NCBI GenBank assembly: GCA_020845495.1 | Contig: JADLFM010000211.1 | Coordinates: forward strand, 1-64,000 | Origin: Chloroflexota bacterium | GTDB taxonomy: Bacteria; Chloroflexota; UBA6077; JACCZL01 | Reading direction: 5' to 3' | Length of the DNA: 64,000 bases | In this document: piece by piece, positions 9,271-17,652 of the stretch | How the letters are laid out: the number at the start of each line of letters is the position of its first letter | Position numbering within the stretch: the stretch's first letter is position 1 | Program-made: the position numbers and the translations under genes | The notes under the pieces: generated by a model | Database searches by the model: none | Seen by the model: the letters and a program-made list of their open reading frames with translations, nothing else | What the model was told of the DNA's origin: nothing

Positions 9271-10238
9271 CGGGTCGCCCCCTCGGCCTGGTCATAGAAG
9301 CGGAGGTAGATCAGGGTGCAGGCGAGCAGCACCATGAACGTGACCATCGCCACCGCCGAGGCCCGGCCCATCCGCCACTGTTCGAACGCCTCTCGGTACA
9401 CGAAGATCGGGAGGGTAGTGGTGGAGTTGACCGGGCCGCCCCCGGTGAGCAGGTAGATGATGTCGAACTTGTCCCAGGTCCAGATGGTGCGGAGCAGGGC
9501 GGTCAGCAGGAAGACCGGCAGGATTGCCGGCATCGTGATGTGCCGGAACTCCTGGAAGACGTTCGCACCGTCAACCCTGGCCGCCTCGAACGTCTCGGAC
9601 GGGATGCTCTGGAGGATCCCGAGCAGCGCGATCACCACGAACGGGAAGAACTTCCAGACCCCGACGATGATCACCCCCATCATCGCGGTGTCGGTGTTGC
9701 TGAACCAGAGAATCGGCTGCTTGATCAGCCCGATCTGGATCAGCCCGTAGTTCACAACGCCGAGCAGGTCGTGCATCATGAACCGCCAGACCAGCACCGC
9801 CACGATGGTCGGGATCAAGTAGGGGAACAGCACGATGGCGCGCGCCGCTCCCCGCAGCCGGAAGCTGCGCTGGAGCAGGAGTGCGATATACAGCCCCAGG
9901 ACTAGTTCGATGCTGACGCTCCCGACGGTCCAGACGACGCTGTTCTTGAACGCCTCTGGGAAGTCCGGCTGCTCGAAGAACGAGATGTAGTTGTCGAGGC
10001 CCACGAACTCCCAATCTGGGGCGACGGTGTGCTTGTCGGTGAAACTGAAGATGAGGGCCTGGGAGAACGGCACCACCACCAGCGCGAGGATCAGGATCAC
10101 CGACGGCACGAGGAACAGGTAGGCGAGGGTCCGATCCCCCAGTGTCGGCAGACGGCCCTCCAGGACTGCTGACCATCCCGAGGAGCCTGGCCCGGCTGGG
10201 GCAGCCGTGGCAGGAACGCGCGTCGCTCCGCGATTCAT
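9267..10238 (-). CDS. ABC sugar transporter permease, MalF/UgpA-like
   Basis: This 323-residue first permease of the second importer opens the minus-strand operon. After a roughly 35-residue cytoplasmic leader the first helix reads LAYLFLVPSVILILALVVV. The EAA loop is EAARVDGANVFQEFRHITMP, typical of the MalF/UgpA branch. The transcript must start in the 10239-10637 interval. The substrate is unknown; the order MalF-MalG-binding protein differs from the first operon, where the binding protein comes first. Confidence 0.92.
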   Translation of the reverse strand: MNRGATRVPATAAPAGPGSSGWSAVLEGRLPTLGDRTLAYLFLVPSVILILALVVVPFSQALIFSFTDKHTVAPDWEFVGLDNYISFFEQPDFPEAFKNSVVWTVGSVSIELVLGLYIALLLQRSFRLRGAARAIVLFPYLIPTIVAVLVWRFMMHDLLGVVNYGLIQIGLIKQPILWFSNTDTAMMGVIIVGVWKFFPFVVIALLGILQSIPSETFEAARVDGANVFQEFRHITMPAILPVFLLTALLRTIWTWDKFDIIYLLTGGGPVNSTTTLPIFVYREAFEQWRMGRASAVAMVTFMVLLACTLIYLRFYDQAEGATR

Positions 10239-10637
10239 CTCGAACCCTCCTGCTTCCCGCCGGGGTGCGGCATAGGCACAGCACGCGCCCGGCTCGAATC
10301 AACGTCGACGCAATTCCCTCCGATGCGACATCGACTTCGGAGTACGTTGCGGTCAGGTAGAGTGCAGAGTGTGGCGACGAGCGGCCAGGGGAGCGCGGAG
10401 CTAGCGGTTGCTCAGCACAGTATGAAAGCGAGACCCTGACAGGCCCGTCAATAGGCTCAGTGTAGCACGGTAAAATCAGCGTGCCGAGGGTTTTGAACGC
10501 AGCCGGCAACCGGCGCTGAGGCCCCTCACCCCCCGGCCCGAGACGCCCCCTCACCCCCAACCCCCTCTCCCGCACGCGGGAGAGGGGGCCAGGGGGTGAG
10601 GGGGGCGTCCCAAATCAGCCGGACGTGAAGCGAAGTG
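10239..10637. other. Regulatory interval upstream of the second ABC operon
   Basis: This 399-base interval holds no gene I can support. It separates the minus-strand ABC operon (starting at 10238) from the 3' end of the minus-strand LLM oxidoreductase gene (ending at 10638). It must carry the ABC promoter. A minus-strand TTGACG near 10445-10450 is a possible -35 element, but no good -10 lies at the right distance. The half next to the oxidoreductase contains the large palindromic repeat listed separately. Confidence 0.45.
10542..10609. repeat. Large palindromic element, GTGAGGGG-type
   Basis: Arms 10542-10573 and 10576-10609 are inverted copies running GACGCCCCCTCACCCCC inward to CTCTCCCGC, giving an almost uninterrupted stem of about 30 bp. 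It lies about 30 bases behind the LLM gene that ends at 10638 on the minus strand and could terminate it. Related but shorter or decayed elements with the same CTCTCCC/GGGAGAG core or GTGAGGG end occur at 21827-21876 (inside a gene), 59202-59248 and 63284-63368, so this is a dispersed repeat family. Confidence 0.75.
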
Positions 10638-11750
10638 TCAGTGGGTGCCGGCGGGGGCTGAGACGTCGGCGGGGAGATTCGCGAGCAGCGGCATGACCTG
10701 CTCCGCGAACAGCGTCATCGAGCGGTCCCAGATCGAGACGTCGTCCCAGTCGTGGGCGACCGGCAGGACGCTCCCAAAGCCGCCCGACTCCTCCCAGAGC
10801 GTCCGAATCTTCCGGGCGACGGTTTGCGGGCTGCCCACCACCCAGAGGTTATCGCAGAGGTACTCGCGGGTAATCTCCGAGTCCGGCATCGCCGAATCGA
10901 GCTTCATGCCGCCGAGCCCCCGCTGCCGGGACATCATCGGGATGAAGTACTCCTCGAAGTCGCGGCCGAGCGGGCCGTCGATCGCCTGACGGCGGGCCTG
11001 CTCATCGGTCTCGGCGACGTGGATGTTCCGTGCAACCCGCCACTCGGCCCGACTCGGGGAGCGGCCCGAGCGCGCCGCGCCGGCCTCGACGCCCTCCCAG
11101 TGGGTACGCAGCACCCGCGCCGTCACCATGTTGATGCTCATCGGGATCCAGCCACGCTCGCCGGCGATGGTCAACGTGTCTGACCGCTCCGAGACGCCGG
11201 CAACGGCGATGGGCGGGTGCGGCTGCTGGTACGGCTTCAGGAAGACGTGCTTGGCGATGGTAGGATCGGGCGTCGGGACGGTGAAGCGCCAGTTGTCGCC
11301 CGCATAGGTGCCGGGCCGCGGGTCGCGCCAGAGGTCAAGGATCAGATCGACACCCTCGATCATCACCTGACGCTGCTTGCCGCTCTTCGGGTCGATGCCA
11401 GCCACTTCGAAATCGCCGATGAAGCCGCCAGACCCCACCCCGAACAGGAAACGGCCCTTCGCCAGTTGATCGAGCGTGGCGATTCGGTGGGCGAGTTGGA
11501 ACGGGTTGTGATTGGGTAGGCAGGCGACGCCAGTCCCGAGTTTGATCCGCTTCGTGCGCTGGAGCGCGGCGCCGATGAAGATATCCGGAGCCGGGATGTT
11601 CTCCCACTCTGCCGTGAAGTGCTCCCCGATCCACGCCTCTTCGAAGCCAAGCTCGTCGAGCCGGTCGATCTGCGCGAGGTCCGCCTCCAGCGTCCTGGCC
11701 GGGTCCGAGCCGGGTGGGTGCAAGGGCATCATGAAGTAGCCGTAGCGCAT
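10638..11750 (-). CDS. LLM class flavin-dependent oxidoreductase (limonene monooxygenase-like)
   Basis: This 370-residue bacterial-luciferase-like monooxygenase has a TIM-barrel fold that uses reduced FMN. It starts MRYGYFMMPLHPPGSDP and carries ELGFEEAWIGEHFTAEWENIPAP and LPNHNPFQLAHRIATLDQLAKGRFLFGVGSG in family order (described by position: residues about 35-120). The overall look is closest to limonene 1,2-monooxygenase and alkanal-monooxygenase-like members. Start chosen at 11750 because AGAGGA lies about 8 bases upstream; an upstream GTG or ATG frame extends to 11837 but adds non-conserved residues. It is the first of three LLM genes in 5 kb. Substrate unknown. Confidence 0.88.
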   Translation of the reverse strand: MRYGYFMMPLHPPGSDPARTLEADLAQIDRLDELGFEEAWIGEHFTAEWENIPAPDIFIGAALQRTKRIKLGTGVACLPNHNPFQLAHRIATLDQLAKGRFLFGVGSGGFIGDFEVAGIDPKSGKQRQVMIEGVDLILDLWRDPRPGTYAGDNWRFTVPTPDPTIAKHVFLKPYQQPHPPIAVAGVSERSDTLTIAGERGWIPMSINMVTARVLRTHWEGVEAGAARSGRSPSRAEWRVARNIHVAETDEQARRQAIDGPLGRDFEEYFIPMMSRQRGLGGMKLDSAMPDSEITREYLCDNLWVVGSPQTVARKIRTLWEESGGFGSVLPVAHDWDDVSIWDRSMTLFAEQVMPLLANLPADVSAPAGTH

Positions 11751-11979
11751 GTCTGAAGATCCTCTCGTCTGCTCCGACGCGAGCAGCGCCGGCTGATCCT
11801 GCAACACAAGGGTAGCATCGGCCGGCGCCGGCGCCACGTGGTCGAGGGGCCAGACGCGCCGCCGTACCAGATACGTCGGTCGTGTCGGTCGTGTCGCGTC
11901 GGCGTGCCGCGTCGGCGTGCCGGTCGAGCGGCCGCGTAGGAGAGTGATGGCCGAACCTCTCCCCCGAGCCTCTCGTCGC

Positions 11980-12504
11980 TCAGGTTTGAGGGTCGATCTG
12001 GAGCGCTTCCAGGAACCGCGAGACCATGTTGTAGCCGGCGATGGCGGCGGTCAACTCGACGATCTCACGCGTCCCGAAGTGGCGCGCCACCTCGGCGAAG
12101 ATCGCATCGGGAACGTGGACCTCACGGGTCATCGACTCACAGTAGGCGAGCGCGGCGCGCTCACGGGCGTCGAACAGGTCCGAGGCGCGCCAATCGGCGA
12201 GGGCGTCGATCTGGGCCTGAGTCGCGCCAGCCTCGAGCGCGAGCGGCGCGTGGGCGCGATACTCGTAGTCGGCGCCGTTAATGACGGCGACCTGGGTGAT
12301 CACCAACTCACGGATACGATCGTCGAGCGTGCTCTGCTGCCGGATGCCGGTGAACAGGTGCCGCCAGCCGACCGCGATGGACGGATTGTGGAGCAGCAGC
12401 CTGTCCAGGTTGAGGATCTTCCGGCCGCGCCGGCCCTCGATCATCGCGACTGCCTCGGCAACGTCGGGATCGTCGAAGCGGTCGACGTACGGGATACGCG
12501 CCAT
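11980..12504 (-). CDS. Carboxymuconolactone decarboxylase (CMD/AhpD-like) family protein
   Basis: This 174-residue all-helical protein of the CMD family has the core sequences LLLHNPSIAVGWRHLF, RIRELVITQVAVINGADYEYRAHAP and FGTREIVELTAAIAGYNMVSRF. Members decarboxylate gamma-carboxymuconolactone or act as AhpD-like reductases. The AhpD C-x-x-C pair is absent, since the expected site reads NGADYEY, so peroxidase-type redox chemistry is unlikely. Start chosen at 12504, where GGAGGGG lies 6-8 bases upstream; the frame continues upstream to 12561. A very long open frame on the same strand (to 14601) is antisense to the neighbouring oxidoreductases and is not real. Confidence 0.85.
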   Translation of the reverse strand: MARIPYVDRFDDPDVAEAVAMIEGRRGRKILNLDRLLLHNPSIAVGWRHLFTGIRQQSTLDDRIRELVITQVAVINGADYEYRAHAPLALEAGATQAQIDALADWRASDLFDARERAALAYCESMTREVHVPDAIFAEVARHFGTREIVELTAAIAGYNMVSRFLEALQIDPQT

Positions 12505-12816
12505 CTTGGCCCCTCCGCCCGCCGTGTTCGTCACGCGCAGCGCCTCGTGCAGGTAACTCATCAGCGGAGCGCCAGGTGTCTGGCTCACGCGTCGGCGGCA
12601 GGCACCTTCGGATCGTAGTCGAGATGGCCGCGCGACGGCGATGGCCGGTACGCCGCCAGGTGGCTGACGGAGGGACGCGCGCTGGCCTGAACGTTCGCGC
12701 CAGAATCCGACGTCTGCGCCAGTACGCCAGACCGGCGTTGCACGTGTGGCGGGCGCCTCGAAGATGCGGCGAGAGTGAGGCAGTCGGCAACGGGCGGGCG
12801 TGCTACGATCCCGGCC
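12505..12816. other. Divergent intergenic region
   Basis: This 312-base space separates the minus-strand CMD-family gene from the plus-strand LLM gene. It should carry both promoters. I see no clear promoter hexamers, operator or hairpin in it. The part next to 12504 is open in frame with the CMD gene (to an ATG at 12561), which could be a longer N-terminus. Confidence 0.4.
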
Positions 12817-13755
12817 ATGAAGATCAGCTATCGCATCGGGGTGATGCCCGGGCCGCTCGCCCCGACTGCGGACCTTCGCGCCGTGCTCTGGGATCTGATC
12901 GACCGGTGCGAGGCGTCCGAGATCGACTCGCTCTGGTTCTCGGAGCGGCTGTCGTCCCCAACGCCGGTGCTGGAACCGATCGTCACGATGGCGACCCTGG
13001 CGGCGCGGACTCGGCGGCTCAAGTTCGGGCCGAGCGTGCTGACGCTGCCGTTCCGGACGCCGGTCGTGCTGGCCCGTGAGCTTGCCATGCTCGACGTGCT
13101 GTCCGGCGGGCGGATGCTGCCGGCGGTCGGGATCGGCGCTGAGGACGAGCGCGCGTTCCATGCCGCCGGAGTCCCGGTGAAGGAGCGGGCGCGGCGCACC
13201 GACGAGGCGGTCCGCCTGATGCGCTCCTGCTGGTCCGAGGAGCGCGTGACGTTCGACGGTCAGTTCTGGCAGTTGGACGATGTGACCGTGCTGCCGCGCC
13301 CGGTCCAGCAGCCGCTGCCGCTCTGGATCGGCGGGAACAGCGAAGCGGCGATGCGCCGGGCCGGACGGCTGGGCGACGGCTGGATTCCGTCGTTCATCAC
13401 CCCCGAGCGGCTGGGCGAGGGCGTCAAGAAGACGCTCGCCTACGCCGAGGAGGCCGGCCGCGAGGTGCCGATCGACCACTTCGGGGCGGTCGTCTACTAT
13501 TGTCTGGATGCCGATCCGCGCGCTGCTCGCCAGTTCGCCATGCCGTTCATCCCGCCCGGCCGCGCCGATGCCCCGACGTTGGAGCGTTGCACCGCATTCG
13601 GTCCGCCAGCGCTGGTGCGGGAGCGGCTGGAAGAGTACGTCGCGGCCGGTGGCTCGAAGTTCGTGCTGCGGCCAATCTGCCCGCCCGACCGCATGTTGGA
13701 CCAGCTCGACGCGCTCGCCGCCGAGGTCGTCCCGGACTTCCAGCGCCGCCGCTGA
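12817..13755 (+). CDS. LLM class F420-dependent-type oxidoreductase
   Basis: This 312-residue luciferase-like TIM-barrel oxidoreductase resembles the group annotated as probable F420-dependent oxidoreductases. Recognisable blocks are SEIDSLWFSERL near residue 37, KFGPSVLTLPFRTPVVLARELAML near 70-93, SGGRMLPAVGIG and PLPLWIGGNSEAAMRRAGRLGDGW near 165-190. The start at 12817 (MKISYRIG) matches family N-termini better than the upstream ATG at 12775; no strong ribosome-binding site precedes it. Whether it uses F420 or FMN cannot be settled from the sequence. Neighbouring LLM and CMD genes suggest a role in breakdown of terpenoid or aromatic compounds, but that is inference. Confidence 0.87.
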   Translation: MKISYRIGVMPGPLAPTADLRAVLWDLIDRCEASEIDSLWFSERLSSPTPVLEPIVTMATLAARTRRLKFGPSVLTLPFRTPVVLARELAMLDVLSGGRMLPAVGIGAEDERAFHAAGVPVKERARRTDEAVRLMRSCWSEERVTFDGQFWQLDDVTVLPRPVQQPLPLWIGGNSEAAMRRAGRLGDGWIPSFITPERLGEGVKKTLAYAEEAGREVPIDHFGAVVYYCLDADPRAARQFAMPFIPPGRADAPTLERCTAFGPPALVRERLEEYVAAGGSKFVLRPICPPDRMLDQLDALAAEVVPDFQRRR

Positions 13756-13899
13756 CCGAGCATGGTCCTGGTTGGTGGTTCGGGTCACGAGCTTCGAGAC
13801 AGCCTCCCAGGGCCTCACGTCGGCGGCGATTGACAGGCCGGCAGGCGACCGGTACCCTCCTCCTAGCCGGCGGTGAGACTGTCGGCCGATGGAGGAGCG

Positions 13900-14874
13900 A
13901 TGCCGCCAGTTACCTTCGGCTACCACAGCGTGCCGCGCGGTCAGGGCCATCCCGCGCTCGAGCCGCACCCGAGTCATACGCTGATGGTGCAGGATGCCCA
14001 GCGGGCCGAGCAGCTTGGCTTCGACGCGATCTGGGCGCCCGACCATTTCTACTTCGAGCGGCCCTCCGGGCTGGAGACGTTCCCGGAAGGCTGGACGCTG
14101 CTCACCGCCATCGCCATGTCCACCGAGCGGGTCCGGCTCGGCCATCAGGTGCTCGCGGCTAGTTTCCGCCACCCGGCCCTGCTGGCCAAGATGGCCGGCG
14201 CGCTCCAGGAACTGTCGGGCGGCCGGCTGATCCTCGGGATCGGGGCCGGCAATCAGGCCCACGAGCACAACGCCTTTGGCCTCGACTTCGAGCACCGGGT
14301 CGGCCGCCTCAAGGAGTATCTGCCGATCCTGATCGCGCTCATGAGCGGCGAGACGATCACCTTCAAGGGCCGCTACTTCACGCTCCGCGAGGCGAGCCTG
14401 CGGACGTTCGTACCCAGGGTGCCAATCTGGATCGCGGCGGGCGGTGAGCAGATGCTGGCGCTGACCGCGAAGTGCGCCGATGGCTGGAACGCGGCCGGCG
14501 GCGTTGGCTGGGATCCTGCCAACTACCGGGCCAGGCTCGACGGGTTGGAAGCCGCCTGCCGCGCCATCGGCCGCGATCCCAAGAGCATCGAACTCTCCCA
14601 CATGTCCTTCCTGGGGATCGCGCCGGACGCCACCTCGGCACGCGAGACGCTAGAAGCGCTGGCCGCCGACGCGAAGACGACGCCGGAAGCGCTGGCACAA
14701 CGGACGTTCGTCGGGACGCCGGATCAGATCGCCGACGCGATGCGCCGGCTGGTGGACGTAGGAGTGAGCCACTTCGTCTGCGTGGTGAACCGGCTCCCCC
14801 ATCCAGAGTGCTACATGGAGCGCGTCGAATTGCTGGCCCGTGAGGTCTTCCCGCGCGTCCGGGAACAGTGCTGA
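13900..14874 (+). CDS. LLM class flavin-dependent oxidoreductase
   Basis: This 324-residue luciferase-like oxidoreductase has AEQLGFDAIWAPDHFYFERP near residue 41, TERVRLGHQVLAASFRHPALLAKM near 80 and LSGGRLILGIGAGNQAHEHNAFG near 110, followed by a PIWIAAGGEQMLALTAKCADGWN block. The Asp-His pair (APDHF) in the active-site region is typical of F420- or FMN-linked members. The ATG at 13900 follows GGAGGAG directly, so I prefer it to the upstream GTG at 13873. It is the third LLM gene of the cluster and is only distantly related to the other two, suggesting different substrates rather than a recent duplication. Confidence 0.87.
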   Translation: MPPVTFGYHSVPRGQGHPALEPHPSHTLMVQDAQRAEQLGFDAIWAPDHFYFERPSGLETFPEGWTLLTAIAMSTERVRLGHQVLAASFRHPALLAKMAGALQELSGGRLILGIGAGNQAHEHNAFGLDFEHRVGRLKEYLPILIALMSGETITFKGRYFTLREASLRTFVPRVPIWIAAGGEQMLALTAKCADGWNAAGGVGWDPANYRARLDGLEAACRAIGRDPKSIELSHMSFLGIAPDATSARETLEALAADAKTTPEALAQRTFVGTPDQIADAMRRLVDVGVSHFVCVVNRLPHPECYMERVELLAREVFPRVREQC

Positions 14875-15017
14875 GCGGGGGCGTCCCGGGCTGAGCGCCC
14901 TCGCGCTCGCCACCGCTCGGCGGATGGCGACCGGGTACCATGGGGCAGCCGCATCCGGGCGCCGCTCGCCGGGCCACCATCGGCCCGGCGGCGCTCGGGT
15001 GCCCTGGGAGGACGACG

Positions 15018-15791
15018 ATGCCACTCGCGCCGAACCCGCTGAAGGCTGCCCTCGCGGCAGGACGCCCCCAGATCGGAACCTGGATCAATCAGGCCCGCAA
15101 CCCGGCCATCCTGACGCTGCTCAAGAGCGCCGGCCTTGACTATGCCCGCATCGATATGGAGCATTCATCGCCGTCGATCGAGACGGTCGCCGATATGGCC
15201 GTGCTCGGCCGCGCGCTCGGCTTCCCGCTGGTAGTGCGTCCGCCGGAGGGGAACCGCGAGTGGATCACCCGCCTGCTGGATATCGGGGTCTGGGGGCTGC
15301 ACGTGCCCCAGGTCGATAACCCCGACATCGCGCACGCCGTCGTGCAGGCCGCCCGCTACGCGCCGACCGGCATGCGAGGGCAGGCCGGCCTCGGGCCGAA
15401 CAACGACTACGATCCGAGCGTCGGCCGGACGGCGATGAACGAGCAGGTCCACATTACCGTCATGTTCGAGTCGGCGGAGGCGTTCCGCCACATCGACGAG
15501 ATCGTGAGCATGCCCGGCGTGGACGCAGTGACGCTCGGCCCTTCGGATCTGGCCCAGGAGCTTGGCGTCATGGGGACGCCGGATCAGGCGAAGGTGATCG
15601 ACGAGCATCGCGAGCGGTTGATCGCGGCAGCGCAGAAGCATAACAAGGACGTCGCCATGCTCGTCCAGACCCTCGACGAGGCTGAGCGCTGGATCGCGGC
15701 CGGCGTCAAGATCATCGCCTACTCGTCGGACGTGGCGATCCTACGGAACGGCTACCTCACTGCCATGAAGCGGCTGCGCCCAGACGGCTGA
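15018..15791 (+). CDS. HpcH/HpaI family class II aldolase (2-keto-3-deoxy acid aldolase-like)
   Basis: This 257-residue TIM-barrel aldolase of the HpcH/HpaI/CitE family includes HpaI, 2-keto-3-deoxy-L-rhamnonate aldolase (RhmA) and GarL among its relatives. Expected catalytic residues are present at nearly the HpaI spacing: His49 in IDMEHSS, Arg74 in LVVRPPEG, and metal ligands Glu151 (VMFES) and Asp177 (LGPSDLAQELG). It would cleave a 2-keto-3-deoxy sugar acid or hydroxy-keto acid to pyruvate plus an aldehyde. Start at 15018 follows GGGAGGACGACG. A rhamnonate-dehydratase-like gene at 47572 could supply its substrate; this link is inference. Confidence 0.88.
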   Translation: MPLAPNPLKAALAAGRPQIGTWINQARNPAILTLLKSAGLDYARIDMEHSSPSIETVADMAVLGRALGFPLVVRPPEGNREWITRLLDIGVWGLHVPQVDNPDIAHAVVQAARYAPTGMRGQAGLGPNNDYDPSVGRTAMNEQVHITVMFESAEAFRHIDEIVSMPGVDAVTLGPSDLAQELGVMGTPDQAKVIDEHRERLIAAAQKHNKDVAMLVQTLDEAERWIAAGVKIIAYSSDVAILRNGYLTAMKRLRPDG

Positions 15792-15936
15792 CGGCGCGGC
15801 ACGGGCACGCATTCGACGTTCGCTCGAGCGGGCGCGCCCGATGCCATGCGGACAGGTACGGCCCGTGCTACCCAGACCGGATCGAGGGGGCGTCCAGGCG
15901 ACGCCTCTCCGATCGTGTCTCTGGGGAAGGAACGCC

Positions 15937-17370
15937 GTGGCCCGCACCGACGCCAATAGACCAGCCGACCTGCCAGCGGCCATCGCTCCGCTGAAGCGGT
16001 TCTCGGCTGATGATGCGGCTGCTATCACGACTCGGCTCATCGCCGACGAGCACACGCTTCCCGCTGCCCGGCCGGCACTCTCGGCCGCCGGCCAGCACGT
16101 CCCGGGCGAGGCTCCGGCAGCCACAACCCGTTCAGCACCTGAGGCGGGCGCAACCGGCCGGCCGGGGCCTCAGCCCAGTGCCGCCCACGAAGCCGGCGCC
16201 ACCGACGAAGCCGGCGCCACTGACGAAGCCGGTGCCACCGACGACGCCGGCGCCACGTCTGAGGCTGGCGCTTCTCAACCTGCCGGTGCCACCGGCGGAC
16301 GGCGCTTCGCGCTCTTCGACGCGCCGGGCGGGTACTGGTTCGTACCGCTGGCCATCGGAGCGGCGAGCTTCACGCTCGCGCTTGGCGTGCTGGCCTCGAT
16401 CTGGCTGCTGGCCCGCCCGCTGGTCCTGCTCTTCGCCGCTATCGTCCTGGCGGATGCGCTCGAACCGCCTACCAATCACCTGAGTCGGGTGCTTCCCCGG
16501 ACGGCGGCCATCGCCGTCATCTACGTCACGCTCCTGCTCGCCGTCGCCCTGGCCGGCTGGTTGATCGTGCCGATGCTGGTGGATCAGGTCGCGGAGATCG
16601 TCGCCAGTCTGCCGACGCTCACCGACCGGGCCGGCGAGTTACTCGCGGGAATTCCGTACGTCGGAACGCTCGTGCCGTCGACAGCGCAGTCCTTGTTCGC
16701 CGGCCGCACCGACAAACTGGTGACGGTGCCGCTGTTCGTCGCGTCATCGGCCATCGAGATGCTGGTGGTCTTGTTCATGTCGTTGTACTGGCTCGTCACC
16801 TTGCCCGCGCTGCGCCGGTTCGGGCTGTCGCTCCTCCCGCCCGAGCGGCAGGCCACCGCCCGCCCGATCCTGGCCAAGATGGGACGGTCGATGGGCGGCT
16901 ACGTCCGGGGGGTGATGATCGAGGCAGCCATCGTCGGGACGATCGTCTACGTCGGAGTACTGACGGTCGGCGTGCCCTACCCCCTCCTGCTCGGCACGTT
17001 GGCAGCGCTCGGCGAGTTCGTCCCGTACGTGGGGCCGGTGATCGCGGCCGTACCGGCCGTCCTGCTCGCGCTCCTCATCTCGCCAACCGAGGCAGTGATC
17101 GTCGCGCTGTTCTATCTGGTGGTCCAGCAGTTGGAGGGGCACATCCTGTATCCGCTCGTCGTCGGTAGCCAGTCCGAGGTGCCGCCGCTCCTGGTGATCT
17201 TCGCGCTGGTGGCTGGCGGCAGCGTCGGCGGCATCCTCGGCGCGCTCGTTGCCGTCCCGCTGGCCGGCGCGCTTCGCATCCTGATCGTCGAGATCGTGGC
17301 CCCGGCCATCCGCCGCCGCACCGGAGCCCCGCTGCCTGCGCCCCCCAAAGTACGCGAGGGAGCCGCCTGA
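15937..17370 (+). CDS. AI-2E family transporter (PerM-like permease)
   Basis: This membrane protein of about 477 residues has eight predicted helices in the C-terminal three quarters, including the conserved LLGTLAALGEFVPYVGPVIAAVP and VPPLLVIFALVAGGSVGGILGALVAVPLAG blocks. The family includes TqsA (autoinducer-2 export) and Na+/H+ antiporters, so the substrate is uncertain. The first 125 residues are hydrophilic and low-complexity, with a five-fold EAGATD-type repeat (bases 16189-16278). I prefer a GTG start at 15937 because GGGGAAGGAA lies about 5 bases upstream; an ATG at 15841 would add 32 residues. The stop codon is the first of four tandem 13-base repeats. Confidence 0.85.
   Translation: MARTDANRPADLPAAIAPLKRFSADDAAAITTRLIADEHTLPAARPALSAAGQHVPGEAPAATTRSAPEAGATGRPGPQPSAAHEAGATDEAGATDEAGATDDAGATSEAGASQPAGATGGRRFALFDAPGGYWFVPLAIGAASFTLALGVLASIWLLARPLVLLFAAIVLADALEPPTNHLSRVLPRTAAIAVIYVTLLLAVALAGWLIVPMLVDQVAEIVASLPTLTDRAGELLAGIPYVGTLVPSTAQSLFAGRTDKLVTVPLFVASSAIEMLVVLFMSLYWLVTLPALRRFGLSLLPPERQATARPILAKMGRSMGGYVRGVMIEAAIVGTIVYVGVLTVGVPYPLLLGTLAALGEFVPYVGPVIAAVPAVLLALLISPTEAVIVALFYLVVQQLEGHILYPLVVGSQSEVPPLLVIFALVAGGSVGGILGALVAVPLAGALRILIVEIVAPAIRRRTGAPLPAPPKVREGAA
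16189..16278 (+). repeat. 18-base in-frame tandem repeat encoding EAGATD
   Basis: Five consecutive 18-base units (16189, 16207, 16225, 16243, 16261) encode EAGATD, EAGATD, EAGATD, DAGATS and EAGASQ. The first two differ by a single base, so the array probably still varies in number. It lies in the hydrophilic N-terminal tail of the AI-2E-type permease, before the first membrane helix. Confidence 0.85.
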
Positions 17371-17491
17371 GCTCTCAGCGTGAGCTCTCAGCGTGAGCTC
17401 TCAGCGTGAGCTCTCAGCGAGCACGACGCACGCGACTGTCGGCCGCCAGCGGGTGAGGCCGGGGTGCCCAGCGGGTGACGCCGGGGTGCCC
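17368..17491 (+). repeat. Stop-codon tandem repeats: 13-base unit x4, then 22-base unit x2
   Basis: Four identical copies of TGAGCTCTCAGCG occupy 17368-17419. The TGA of the first copy is the stop codon of the AI-2E permease gene, so the stop is present four times. Two near-identical 22-base copies of AGCGGGTGAGGCCGGGGTGCCC follow at 17448-17469 and 17470-17491 (one mismatch). No spacers separate the copies, so this is not a CRISPR array. Confidence 0.9.
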
Positions 17492-17530
17492 AGCGTGCGC
17501 CACCGTCAGGACGGTGCCACGGGCATCTTT

Positions 17531-17562
17531 CTCAGAGCGGCCGATCTGAGACGGGCTATACT
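17531..17562 (+). promoter_or_regulatory. Putative operator and -10 element upstream of lutC
   Basis: A 20-base near-perfect palindrome with arms CTCAGA (17531-17536) and TCTGAG (17545-17550) and a mostly symmetrical centre sits just before TATACT (17557-17562), a good -10 hexamer about 90 bases ahead of lutC. No clear -35 hexamer lies at 16-18 bases, as is common for activated or repressed promoters. GntR-type regulators (LutR/LldR) control lut operons in other bacteria and bind palindromes of this size, so the site is a candidate operator. Confidence 0.4.
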
Positions 17563-17652
17563 CGCGACAGAGCCGCACCGTCTGACCGGCCCGCCATCGA
17601 AGCTCGGGGGCGGCGCGGCCAGGCGATCCGAAGACCGGCCGGAGGGTGGCGG

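Noticed and set aside
11980..14601. A very long minus-strand open frame (873 codons) across the CMD gene and two oxidoreductase genes
   Set aside because: Only the last 174 codons match a family. The rest is Arg-rich and antisense to two well-supported LLM genes, a common artefact at high GC.
17368..17491. Possible CRISPR array
   Set aside because: Repeats are 13 and 22 bases long and adjoin without spacers.
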